DNA of 64,000 nt, from NCBI GenBank assembly GCA_016219175.1, contig JACRCD010000002.1, positions 1-64,000 of the forward strand, written 5' to 3'. The notes under the pieces were generated by a model that saw nothing but the letters and a program-made list of their open reading frames with translations, searched no databases and was not told the origin of the DNA. Within the stretch, counting starts at the first letter, position 1; every line of letters starts with the position of its first letter. Positions 8,291 to 16,600 of this stretch are shown here, in pieces. The translations under genes were made by a program, and so were the position numbers. The DNA comes from Deltaproteobacteria bacterium. Lineage in GTDB: Bacteria; Desulfobacterota; Desulfobulbia; Desulfobulbales; SURF-16.

Positions 8291-8437
8291 GTGCGACGCA
8301 GTTGTCTATCTTTAATATCAGCAAGTTGCCGGTTGGATTTATTAGTAGTTTATTTATAACTTCTTTAAATGATACGTGAAAATTGGCGGACTGCCTTTGC
8401 TGACTGCCGTGTTAACAATTTTTGAGGGAGATGCAAT

Positions 8438-9196
8438 ATGAGAATTAGCGACTTGGAAAAGCTCAAAAACGAGGGAGTGGAAAATCTACCCTCGGAAGAG
8501 CGACGGCGTTTTTTGAAATTCGGCCTCTCGGTAACCGGCGTGTTTCTGAGTGGATCCGTACTGTCACTTGCCGCGGCCCGCAATGTCCACGGCGCGGTTG
8601 AGGTTTTGCCCCCGCAGGCGCAGAAATTTCCTTACAGCCCCCACTATTCCATGGTGATCCGCCAGAACCGCTGTGTCGATTGCGAGCGCTGTAAGGAGGC
8701 ATGTGCAAAAACCAATCATGTCCCTTCCTATGGATACCGGACGACAATTCTTGAGATGGAGAGAGAGTCCGGCCCCGGTCAGACGGAGCGAATTTTTATG
8801 CCGGTTCTCTGCAATCACTGTAATCGCCCTCCCTGTGTACGCGTTTGCCCCACCAAGGCAACCTTTAAAGACAAGAAGACCGGTATCGTTGTAATGGATT
8901 ATAAAAAATGTATCGGTTGTAAAACCTGCATGGCTGCCTGTCCGTACAATGCCCGTTATTTCAAGGAGGAAAACCGGGCGGTTGATAAGTGTAATTTCTG
9001 TTTTGATACACGCCTCTCAAAAGGTGAAACACAGACAGCATGCGCTGCCGCCTGCCCAGCCGATGTCCGGGTTTTCGGGGATCTTTCCGATACCAACAGC
9101 AGGGTATACAAGTTGATCCATGCGCCTGAGAAAGTTGCCTGGGTATTGCGTCCCGAGACCGGCGCCCTTCCCAATATTTACTACATGAACGACTAA
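8438..9196 (+). CDS. Tat-exported ferredoxin with four [4Fe-4S] clusters (DsrO/HmcB/PsrB-like)
   Basis: A periplasmic iron-sulfur electron-transfer subunit. The N-terminus has a twin-arginine signal RRRFLKF (22-28) followed by a hydrophobic stretch and an Ala-rich cleavage region. Four cysteine sets follow the PsrB/DsrO/HmcB pattern: Cys79-82-85-89, Cys125-128-133-137, Cys158-161-164-168 and Cys185-188-202-206. At 252 residues it is normal for the family. A GAGGGAGA ribosome-binding site lies 6-7 nt before the ATG. The triheme c7 cytochrome follows after 18 bp, clearly in one operon. Such subunits usually pass electrons between an NrfD membrane anchor and a catalytic or cytochrome subunit. 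Here the NrfD paralogues at 3443 and 10899 are the obvious partners (inference). No catalytic subunit is present. Confidence 0.93.
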   Translation: MRISDLEKLKNEGVENLPSEERRRFLKFGLSVTGVFLSGSVLSLAAARNVHGAVEVLPPQAQKFPYSPHYSMVIRQNRCVDCERCKEACAKTNHVPSYGYRTTILEMERESGPGQTERIFMPVLCNHCNRPPCVRVCPTKATFKDKKTGIVVMDYKKCIGCKTCMAACPYNARYFKEENRAVDKCNFCFDTRLSKGETQTACAAACPADVRVFGDLSDTNSRVYKLIHAPEKVAWVLRPETGALPNIYYMND

Positions 9197-9214
9197 TTGC
9201 CAGAGAGGATGAAT

Positions 9215-9649
9215 ATGAACATTGATCATAAAGGTGTTGCAAAGTTCCTGAGTATGTTGGCTTTTGCCTCGTTGCTCCTTGTTCTGGGCGGCCAGGCGAT
9301 AGGCGAGGAAGAGTACGATGAAGATACTTATGGCCCAAAGGCGCCCATCATCTTTACCGCGCCGGTAAAGGCCGTTATTTTTACCCATAAGATCCACACC
9401 ATGGATGCCGGTCTTTCCTGCGACAGCTGCCATGATACTTTTTTTGAGATGGAAATCGGAGCAGCCGAGAAAAAAGATGATTTTACCATGCAGTCGCTGT
9501 ATGACGGCAAATACTGTGGTGGATGTCATGACGGACAGACTGCTTTTGCCTCAAACACCCGCTGTACCGTCTGTCATATCGGGGTGAAAGGCTTTGATCG
9601 CCTGCAGGGTGGTCCGAAGACCGATGCCCATGGCGGCGGTCATCACTAA
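9215..9649 (+). CDS. Triheme c7-type periplasmic cytochrome
   Basis: A 144-residue c-type cytochrome. An N-terminal signal peptide (about 1-30, hydrophobic LSMLAFASLLLVLGG) precedes a single c7-type triheme domain. The haem motifs are CDSCH (69-73), CGGCH (101-105) and CTVCH (117-121). The segment VIFTHKIH supplies distal His ligands typical of c7 proteins. The tail is Gly/His-rich (GGGHH). I chose the ATG at 9215 because GAGAGG (9203-9208) is 6 nt upstream. It is co-transcribed with the Tat ferredoxin and resembles in role the DsrJ/DsrO pair of DsrMKJOP, though DsrJ itself is a different fold. Likely function: shuttling electrons between the periplasmic cytochrome pool and the ferredoxin/NrfD complex. 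Confidence 0.92.
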   Translation: MNIDHKGVAKFLSMLAFASLLLVLGGQAIGEEEYDEDTYGPKAPIIFTAPVKAVIFTHKIHTMDAGLSCDSCHDTFFEMEIGAAEKKDDFTMQSLYDGKYCGGCHDGQTAFASNTRCTVCHIGVKGFDRLQGGPKTDAHGGGHH

Positions 9650-9671
9650 TAGGTTGTAGTTGCTGTTTAGC

Positions 9672-9716
9672 GAAACCGCCAAGGAGAAGAGAACCACTCC
9701 TCGCCTTGGCGGTTTC
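9672..9716 (+). terminator. Terminator-like hairpin after the c7 cytochrome gene
   Basis: GAAACCGCCAAGG (9672-9684) and CCTTGGCGGTTTC (9704-9716) are perfect 13-bp complements with a 19-nt loop. Only a short pyrimidine tract follows, so it is either a weak intrinsic terminator or a 3' mRNA-stabilising hairpin. Confidence 0.65.
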
Positions 9717-10484
9717 CTCTCATCTCGTATCCGGAAATTGGCGTTTTTTGCGCCATCCGTTCATTTAAGTTTCACTTCCGCGTGGTGATAATAAAGTACA
9801 CTCGCGATCTGTAGATCCTGCAATCAAGTTGTAACCTCTGATATTCAATATCCTCTCTCCGCTCCTGTTTTATGCTTTGCTGACCCCTGAGCAGGGTCTT
9901 TAGACGTTACTGCTGCCCTTTATTCCCCTCTCAACGACTCATGCTGAGTTGTCATTCATGGTTCGCTGTCTGTCCTGCGTGGATAACGAGTTGTTTATCC
10001 ATAATAAATTGCAATAATCAGCAAGGCTTCCCTTGGTTGTCCCAATATGGAACAGGTGGGCGAAAATTGATCTGTTTGGTGGGGGCGCGCCTGTATTTGG
10101 GCGCATAACTTGCCTGCGGCAGAATGTCGCATGGTTAACAGTATGAAATTATTGTATTTTTTGATATTTCCGTTGCGGCATTTGCCTCGGAAACGAAGCG
10201 ATTCAGCAGTATGCGATGCCTGGTAAGGCGCAATATGCAGCATTTTGCCAATGGCTGCTGGGAGAATTATGAGCCCAGTGGGGTATTTTATCTGGCTATA
10301 ATTTTTTAAGAAGAGTTGTGGAAATGAGAATTTGTATGTGCTTATTTTATCGAATTTTCAGTAGGTTAGGTATTTTGCTGCCCTTTGGAGTTTTCGTTTT
10401 GTGATGGCTGGCATGTCTATTGCTCTTGTTAATAAGCAAACGAGAAAGAAACCTAGTCAAGTACGAGAAAAAAAGGAGGCGAAC
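9717..10484. other. Gene-free stretch before the second NrfD cassette
   Basis: About 770 bp in which I find no supported gene. It contains two DnaA-box-like 9-mers in inverted orientation (about 9979-10003) and a TATAAT-like hexamer near 10300 without a clear -35. The open frames (minus 9995-10243 and the upstream extension 10401-10484) have poor context. The composition is AT-rich toward the 3' end. Confidence 0.5.
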
Positions 10485-10712
10485 ATGAGTGCCTTAATCC
10501 ATTTGCTCTCAACGTATCATCGGAAAAACGAAAAAAAATCAGTTGTAACAAGAGTGGCTGAGAAAATGAATCAGTTAAGTGAGCCTTTCTGGTTCGTTCT
10601 TTCCCTCTCTCTTTTCGTGATCATGGGGCCATTTTCAGTGATTGCCGTCATTGTTGGCCTGCATAACCTGGCTACGAAAGGGCAGAAGCAAAATGAGCCT
10701 GAACCTGCTTAA
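10485..10712 (+). CDS. 75-residue single-helix membrane protein ahead of NrfD-2
   Basis: The ATG at 10485 is preceded by AAAAAAGGAGGCGAAC, an excellent ribosome-binding site, so I prefer it to the longer frame from 10401. The product has a basic N-terminal half, then one hydrophobic helix (about residues 34-58; PFWFVLSLSLFVIMGPFSVI) and an acidic, Gln-rich tail. I do not recognise a family. It precedes the NrfD-2 gene by 186 bp, with a promoter candidate between them. It is positionally equivalent to the 38-residue protein at 3272, though the sequences are not obviously alike. An assembly or regulatory partner of NrfD is possible. Confidence 0.65.
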   Translation: MSALIHLLSTYHRKNEKKSVVTRVAEKMNQLSEPFWFVLSLSLFVIMGPFSVIAVIVGLHNLATKGQKQNEPEPA

Positions 10713-10834
10713 TGTTGTTAGAGTTGATCATATTTTGCTTGTTTTCTCGGATGGCGGTCTGAATTGCATGAAATGATCATTATAAAATAACAAATTTGAG
10801 CAATCAGGACAAGTAATTATCTTTTGGGGTTAAT

Positions 10835-10860
10835 TTGACAGCCTGGCTGTCACGAGCGAT
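10835..10860 (+). promoter_or_regulatory. Promoter with 15-bp palindrome ahead of NrfD-2
   Basis: TTGACA at 10835-10840 overlaps a perfect palindrome GACAGCC-T-GGCTGTC (10837-10851). A weak -10 (GATATT at 17-nt spacing, or TATTTA at 19 nt) lies about 40 bp upstream of the NrfD-2 start. A dyad between -35 and -10, with possible long spacing, is typical of MerR-activated promoters. The outer half-sites GACA-N7-TGTC match those at 3049-3063. Confidence 0.55.
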
Positions 10861-10898
10861 ATTTACATTTATTAATAAAAAGATGAGGAGGAATGAAA

Positions 10899-12083
10899 AT
10901 GTCAAACGGATTTTCACTAGCAGCAACTGCTGAACCTAAAGTTGCCACACCTGGTCTGAACAAAACAGCATTGCTTTTTGTGCTGATGGCTGTGGCGGGT
11001 GTCGGCGCCGGGCTTTATGCCTTTTACGCCGGTCACCATAATGTGTATAACAATACACGCGAGATGCCCTGGGGGATTTTGATTTCCTCCTATGCCTTCT
11101 TTGCCATCACCTCTACCGGCCTTTGCCTGCTGGCCGCCATCAGTCATATTTTTGGCGGAAACAGGCTGGCGCCCCTGGCCAACAGAATGGTCTGGCTGTC
11201 GATTATTACCATCATCGGCGGCTTTACCTTAATCGGACTTGAACTTGAAAGCCCTTGGCGGATGGCGATCTACAACGTCACTTCTCCCAATCTCACCTCA
11301 AACATCTGGTGGATGGGTACTCTCTACGGTTTGGCTGTCGGCTTCATGTTTGTTGAGTTCTTTCTGATTCTTACCAAGCAGTATAAGCTGGCCATAACTT
11401 TGGGCGTACTGGGCGCGCTGGCGGAAGTTGCCGCCAATACCAATCTGGGCGCGGTTTTTGCCACCTTGTCAGGCCGTCCTTACTGGTATGGCGCCCAGCT
11501 GCCTGTTTACTTCCTGGCCTGTTCTTTTATGTCAGGCGCCGCGGCTGCCGTTCTCTTTACAAATTTTGCCTACAAAATGCGCAATGAAGAGATGAATGAA
11601 GCAACATATAAAGGTGTCCAGAGCGCCGCCAAGGTGCTGTTCCTGATGCTTTTTCTGGTCAGCGTCGCCACGGCATGGAGAACAATCACCTTCTACGTCG
11701 GTGGTTCTGAAAGCGGCCGTGTCGCGGCAAATGCGCTGATGAATGGTCCTCTGGCAACCAATTTCTGGATTTTCGAAATTAGTATCGGCTTGATTTTCCC
11801 TCTTGCCATCCTGGCCATGACCAAGATGAGAAGCCTGCCCGCCATGTCAGCCGCGGCACTGATGACGCTTGTTGGCCAGTTCTTCTCCCGCTACGACCTG
11901 GTTGTCGCCGGTCAGCTTGTTCCCCAGTATGAGGGATGGGATAAGCTGCCGTCTTACTTCAGCTATGTCCCATCAGTGTCGGAATTGTTGGTTACCTTAG
12001 CTGGTATTGGCTTTGTCGGTGCAGCTTTCATCCTTGGTGAAAGATTTTTCGGACGCGCCTTTGAGTTTCATGGAGAGCATTAA
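10899..12083 (+). CDS. NrfD/PsrC-family membrane protein (cassette 2)
   Basis: A paralogue of the protein at 3443-4639, 394 residues with about ten transmembrane helices. It shares YNxTREMPWGIL, TSTGLCL, SPWRMAIYNV, SPNLTSNIWWMGTLYG, NLGAVF, NFWIFE and DLVVAGQLVPQ. Both paralogues end in a conserved GERxF motif and a short His/acidic tail. I chose the ATG at 10899 because GGAGG (10887-10891) is 7 nt upstream; the ATG at 10893 is too close to it. NrfD-like proteins exchange electrons with the quinone pool. The lack of an adjacent catalytic subunit and the duplication suggest two alternative membrane anchors for one soluble partner, or two conditions of use. That is inference. Confidence 0.88.
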   Translation: MSNGFSLAATAEPKVATPGLNKTALLFVLMAVAGVGAGLYAFYAGHHNVYNNTREMPWGILISSYAFFAITSTGLCLLAAISHIFGGNRLAPLANRMVWLSIITIIGGFTLIGLELESPWRMAIYNVTSPNLTSNIWWMGTLYGLAVGFMFVEFFLILTKQYKLAITLGVLGALAEVAANTNLGAVFATLSGRPYWYGAQLPVYFLACSFMSGAAAAVLFTNFAYKMRNEEMNEATYKGVQSAAKVLFLMLFLVSVATAWRTITFYVGGSESGRVAANALMNGPLATNFWIFEISIGLIFPLAILAMTKMRSLPAMSAAALMTLVGQFFSRYDLVVAGQLVPQYEGWDKLPSYFSYVPSVSELLVTLAGIGFVGAAFILGERFFGRAFEFHGEH

Positions 12084-12122
12084 GAGCACAGGCGGATGAC
12101 CTCGAACCGGATCATCTCAATG

Positions 12123-12154
12123 GGCCGGGGTAGAGAAGGTGTGATACCCCGGCC
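12123..12154 (+). other. Strong hairpin between nrfD-2 and merR-2
   Basis: GGCCGGGGTA (12123-12132) and TACCCCGGCC (12145-12154) form a perfect GC-rich 10-bp stem with a 12-nt loop. No T-run follows. It mirrors the hairpin at 4662-4696 in cassette 1 and may reduce transcription or protect mRNA at the nrfD/merR boundary. Confidence 0.6.
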
Positions 12155-12183
12155 ATCACTCCCAAAGTGTTGAGAGGTAGAAA

Positions 12184-12555
12184 ATGATATCAGACGATAA
12201 AGCAATCTTTACAATCGGTGTCGCTTCAAAGATGTTGAAGGTTCATCCGCGAACTCTGCGCATATATGAGAAAGAGGGCTTGATTAAGCCGATCCGGCAG
12301 GGCAAATGGCGTTACTTCACCATGGATGATATCAAGTGGGTTGAATGCCTGCGCGGCATGATTCATGAGAGCGGCATCAGCATTGCCGCCATCAAAAAAC
12401 TCCTGCAGTATACCCCGTGCTGGAATATTGCCGACTGTCCGTTTGAGAGAAGAAAACAATGTACAGCCTTCATGGCCAGTGGACTCGTGCCGAGAAAGAT
12501 CGAGCTGCATAAGCCGGAAAAAATAAGAAAGGTGGATGGCGATGTGGCTGCCTGA
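12184..12555 (+). CDS. MerR-family regulator with Cys-Trp motif (cassette 2)
   Basis: A 123-residue MerR-type DNA-binding protein, paralogous to the one at 4738-5181. The wing-helix region reads IGVASKMLKVHPRTLRIYE, then EGLIKP and YFTMDDIKWVECLRGMIHESG. Beyond it is PCWNIADCP with Cys79-Trp, Cys85 and Cys93; Cys55 lies in the DNA-binding domain. These four positions match Cys64/88/94/102 of MerR-1. Unlike MerR-1 it lacks the long Lys-rich tail. It follows nrfD-2 after a hairpin, with GAGAGGT as a modest ribosome-binding site. It is probably a local regulator acting on the GACA/TGTC dyads; the effector is unknown, and the cysteines suggest a metal, Fe-S or redox signal. Confidence 0.85.
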   Translation: MISDDKAIFTIGVASKMLKVHPRTLRIYEKEGLIKPIRQGKWRYFTMDDIKWVECLRGMIHESGISIAAIKKLLQYTPCWNIADCPFERRKQCTAFMASGLVPRKIELHKPEKIRKVDGDVAA

Positions 12556-12567
12556 AAATTGCAGGGG

Positions 12568-13083
12568 CTACGCGGAGCGGATGTGGCCGAGAATAATTTC
12601 TTCCAGCGCGGTTTGCGCCCGCAGAACCGCGGAGGCCGCGGTTTCAAGATTTTGCAAGACGGACGCCTCATTGCCGGTCAGGATATGCCGGCAGTTATAG
12701 TTGAGACAGAAAATGGGTTTCACCCTGAGGGTGCAGCCCTGTAAGCCAAGATAACAGCATTCACAAGAATCATCCCGCCGCTGGCTGGCAACGGTGACGC
12801 CCAGCAGCATATTTAACAGTAATAAAACAGCATCTGTTTCATTGGCCATGTAGGCGCTGCAGCACCCGCCCCCGGCCTTTTCGCCACAGGCCCTGCACAG
12901 AGAAAACATGGACATGGCAGCCATTTGCCGCTGCAGCGCATGGGAAAGAGTTTCAAGCTGCGGCAGTTTTTCTTTTACCGCGGGCAGGGCCAGCAGCTTT
13001 TGACCGAAATGGGCATGGAGTTGGTGGGCGCGGGACAGTTTCTGCTCCACCCGGCCAAAGTATAACTCATTTATGGTAAACAT
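12568..13083 (-). CDS. Cys-rich protein, YkgJ/UPF0153-like
   Basis: A 171-residue protein with about a dozen cysteines arranged as CRACGEKAGGGCC, then DSCECCYLGLQGC and KPIFCLNYNC. The CxxCxxxCC-like opening and the GCxLRxKPxxCLxYxC ending resemble the putative zinc- or iron-chelating YkgJ family, but I am not certain. The flanking regions are helical and contain no signal peptide. The ATG at 13083 has TGGAG 5-6 nt upstream. It lies downstream of the MITE-interrupted gene on the same strand and is convergent with merR-2, whose stop is 12 bp away. Its function is unknown; metal binding is the only thing the sequence suggests. Confidence 0.75.
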   Translation of the reverse strand: MFTINELYFGRVEQKLSRAHQLHAHFGQKLLALPAVKEKLPQLETLSHALQRQMAAMSMFSLCRACGEKAGGGCCSAYMANETDAVLLLLNMLLGVTVASQRRDDSCECCYLGLQGCTLRVKPIFCLNYNCRHILTGNEASVLQNLETAASAVLRAQTALEEIILGHIRSA

Positions 13084-13123
13084 GTTTCTCCATCACATCT
13101 CTGTTGCCTAATATCTAAATGCA

Positions 13124-13596
13124 TCAATTTTCACTTCGTTTTCTGTCGAGAAACCTGACTTTGTCAGTGAGAAGTTCGGCAAGCAACTCCGCTTCCATGG
13201 ATTGCATAAACCCCGAGAGGATGTAGAGATCACCTTCCCGGCAGAATGGGGTGCGGAGAAGTTGTTCAAGATCCCGATGAAAAAACAGCACCGCTGTTTC
13301 ATCCTCAATCCAGACACCGATTAAATCAGGCTCATCAAATTTGATGAACTCGTAAAAAGTCTGCGACAAAACCCGGATGGCTAAGTAACAAAATTCGATA
13401 TACAAGGCGTAGTGTATTTTTGAGAGTGAGGCTATACGTGTGGTATGCCGAACGAACAAAAATGCGCTACAACGCAGTAGATCGGATTTATGCCCTTCAG
13501 GGTATTTTTTACGACGCCATCAAATTTGGAGATGCGCGCCATGTCAAGGTGGTACACATAAAGCCTGCTGTATGATGAATAGGGTGGCCGCAGCAT
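13124..13596 (-). pseudogene. Small gene interrupted by MITE copy 2
   Basis: On the minus strand an ATG at 13594-13596 opens 23 codons (MLRPPYSSYSRLYVYHLDMA...) that run into the MITE and stop inside it. Beyond the MITE, 70 codons (DEPDLIGVWIEDETAVLFFH... to SEN and TGA at 13124-13126) continue a natural-looking protein. Deleting the 179-bp element plus one 6-bp target duplication joins the halves in frame through Lys-Phe into a 95-residue protein. The 185-bp insertion shifts the frame, so the intact protein is not made, although the distal part could be reinitiated from a MITE-borne start. The intact protein reminds me of small DUF4911-like deltaproteobacterial proteins; this is a weak assignment. 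It is probably in one operon with the AsmA-like gene upstream. Confidence 0.8.
13343..13521. mobile_element. MITE copy 2 with 6-bp target duplication AAATTT
   Basis: 179 bp beginning GATGAACTCGTAAAAAG and ending TTTTTTACGACGCCATC, nearly identical to 7948-8108. It has only a few substitutions and an 18-bp extra segment near the right end (a small palindrome around CCCTTCAGGG). The flanks are direct duplications AAATTT at 13337-13342 and 13522-13527. It interrupts the gene at 13124-13596. High identity between the copies suggests recent mobility. Confidence 0.9.
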
Positions 13597-13628
13597 TTTT
13601 TTTGTGAAGATTGTTTTGGGGTGAAGGT

Positions 13629-16600
13629 TTATTTGCCGGCAGCGGACCCGAGTTTCAAGTCAAGTCTGTTGCCTTGCCGCCCAGGGGCATCCGCGGCGAC
13701 AAGCTGAGGATTGCTGTCCTGGATAACACGGGTTTTGGCAATTTTCAAGTTGGCAACAAGAAAATCAACAACAACACCCTGCCGTTTTTTTGCAAGCTGG
13801 AGCAGTTCGCTTTTGGCCACGGATATGGCAACAACAGGCGGAGCAGGTACGGAAACCGTTTTTTGCTGGCCGGCGGGAGGAATCTCCTCCTTGCCGTAAG
13901 CCTGCGTCGCCTGCGCCGATTTTTTCTGCTCCTGGGCAAGATCCCTTTGGCGGGCCTCCGCTTTTTTTGCGGCCAGCATTGTCTCATAATCAGTGCCGGA
14001 GCTGGCATAGCCCTTAACCGTTAAGCTCAGAAGCGGTCTTTGCATCATCATCTGCCCCAGCAGGTTGAGGAATTTTTTGTTGTCTTCGGACAGATCCGCC
14101 TTCCCCGGCGCAAAAAGAAGGGAGTCAGCATATGGGGCAAGGTCCGCAAAACTTTCCTGCAGTTGGGCAAAAGGCGACACGGTTGATTTCAGCACAATAT
14201 TGCGCAGGGCGCGCCCCAGGGAGCTGGGCAGGGAATAGGCGGCGTCGGAGATGGAGCCTGTAACAGGCAGATTAAGTTTGATGTCGCCCTGTTGACCGGT
14301 AAGGATGGCCAGGGTTAACGGAAGCTGGCTGGGCGCCGAACCCTGGGGCTCTCCAAGTTTCAAACCGGTGATGAGCAAGGTGTTGCTGGACGTTACCTTG
14401 TCGCCTTCCTGGTGATAGACCGTGGAAAAATCAAGCATACCCTCACGCAGCCTGTACCCTAATCGAGATGCCAGGTAGGGGGAGAAGCCGGCAATGGGCA
14501 GATTCCGCAGAGTCGCGTTGATATCGGCGTAGAGAGAGTCGTCGAAAAAGCCCAGTTCCCCGGAGATGTTGCCTGCTGTTTCCGGGGCGGTGCTGCTGGT
14601 GATATCCAGATGCAGCCTGTTGCTCTTTGCGTTGATCAGGTTATCGGCGGTGCCGTTTACGATCAGTTTCGAGGAATAAACGGGGGTAACGCGCTGGTCG
14701 GCGAAATCAAGGGTGGCGTCCCGCAGGATGATATGTTCAATGGCAATCTGGCCGTTGTTGGTGTAATCTGTTAAGCCCGGGCTGCGCCGGCTGAATAAAT
14801 CACCAATATTTATCGGACCTTGGACGGGGATGAGCCAGCGCAAATACGATTTGTCGCAGCTCAGATCACCGATTTTCAGGGAAAATGGTCTAAAGTTGAA
14901 TTCCATGCCCGTGGCATCCGCCCGGTCCAATTTGATCAGGTCCGCTCCTTTTTCCCTTGTTGCATTGAAGTTGAGAATAGACAGTGCGCCGGCATAGGAA
15001 AAGTGGGGGATCTTGACTTCGCCCTGTACGTTTGCCTCGCCGGCAAGCCCGGTAATATTCAGCCAATCCGTCACAAGAGAGGGAAGCGTTTCAAGCTTGT
15101 AGCCCTGCAGCCGGCAGGCGAGAGTTGCTGAAAAAGGGGAGAGGCGGGCGGGGCCGGTAAGTGTCAGCGCCCCTCCCCCCAGATCCTCTGTTTCGATGAG
15201 GACATTGCCTTGTTGTTCCGGCGAGGCGGTTGCCAGGTCCGAGGCGTGGATTTTCACCTTGTCCAGGGCAAGCTTGATGGGGGTTGGCAGGGCGTTATTT
15301 TCAATATGAACGCGGGTCTCCATCATGTCAAGGGCGGACAGGGAGATGTGCCATGACCGGCCGTCACCCTCTGCTCCGTCTGCTTCACCAGGCAAGCTCC
15401 AGTTGAACTTATTCTCCTTGTCCCAATTCATGAAAATTTCCGCACTGTCAGTGCTGACCGTCAACTTTTCAAGGCGGGCGGCTTTCGGCTCAAGCTTGGC
15501 AAAGGTGATGCGCGCCTTGGGCACGGAGGCGTAGTTTTGCTCCTGGGCCGTGAGCATGATGTTGTCAAGGTCAAGGGAGGTGTCAAACAAGGTTAAGGAG
15601 CCGGCCTGGTCCTTGGCATTGTCGAGGGTGAAGCGGCTTTGCAAGTTATCAATCTTCCCCTGGGTTATTTTGAGGTTCTTTTCTGGGAGATAGGGAGAGA
15701 ATCTCTGCAGATTGGTCTGGCTGCCAACCAGCAGACCTTTCACGGACAGGGTTGCCGGGGTTATTTCTCCCTGAATGGAGATGGTGCTCTTCTCGGAAGT
15801 TACTCCGGACAGGGCAAAGGAAACAGGCTGATCGATCTGGGAATTCATATCAGCCATGGTACAGCTGAGGTTTGCAACGGTTTCAGCAAATCCTCCCTTG
15901 ACCTTCTGGTCAGTAATGGTAAGAGTGCCGTCGCTGACCGTTAACCTGTTGATGATGAAATTTTTCTTTTTTGCGGAATTTTCCTGGTCCGCGGTTTGAG
16001 TCGGGACAATAACGGGAAAAAACCAGTGGCCGTCGGCAAGCCGGCCAAGGTGCAGAACCGGATTTGTCAGGGTAATTTCCTTAAAAACATAGGTGGAGGT
16101 CAGGGGATGTATGGTAGCGCTGACCGTGGCCGCGGGGATTGTGCTGATATGCTTGCCTTGGTCTCGAAGGGATACGTCTGACAGATGGCTGGTTGTTTCA
16201 ATCTCAATATCGAGAGTCTCTTGCGGCCCGGAGGAAAAGGTTATATCCATCAACACATCGGCGGTTCCCTTATCCAGGGTGAAATTTTGGTGGGCCGGCA
16301 GATAGGAGAGATAAGCGGGAAGATCGACCGCATTGAAGTTCAGTTGCAGCTGCGCTTCAAATTTTTCTCCCTCAACCTTTGTTTTACCGGTTAAATTTAT
16401 CGGGCTCCCGTTGATAATGGCTGAAAATTTGGGATTGATATAGGAGTTGCTGACTGATAAGGCCGGCTTGGAAGCCTGGTCGTTGTCAATGTTTTGAAAG
16501 AGAAGGGGGAGATCAAGATTGATCTGCTCCAGGTTGTGACTCTTGTGCGCCGGCAGATCATCAAAAATGATTCTGCTGTTCGTCACCGTGATGTTTCTCA

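Larger units (their letters stand above)
7842..8437. other. Divergent intergenic region holding MITE copy 1
   Basis: About 600 bp between the sigma-54 activator and the ferredoxin gene. It contains MITE copy 1 (7942-8114 with target duplications), a near-perfect 10-bp hairpin (8126-8135 with 8149-8158, one G-T pair) and a promoter-like TTGACA at 8262. No gene is supported; an open frame at 7885-8163 is mostly MITE sequence. Confidence 0.6.

Noticed and set aside
8384-8400. Sigma-54 promoter candidate (TGGC...TTTGC) upstream of the ferredoxin gene
   Set aside because: The GG and GC elements are 14 nt apart rather than 12, and sigma-54 promoters do not tolerate that.
9979-10003. Two inverted DnaA-box-like 9-mers suggesting a replication origin
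   Set aside because: Only two imperfect boxes, with no AT-rich unwinding region and no dnaA, dnaN or gidA genes nearby.
9995-10243. Minus-strand 82-residue open frame in the gap before cassette 2
   Set aside because: No ribosome-binding site, unnatural composition and no motif; likely chance.
13108-13317. Minus-strand 69-residue frame inside the interrupted gene
   Set aside because: Overlaps the C-terminal half of the broken gene in another frame and has no ribosome-binding site.
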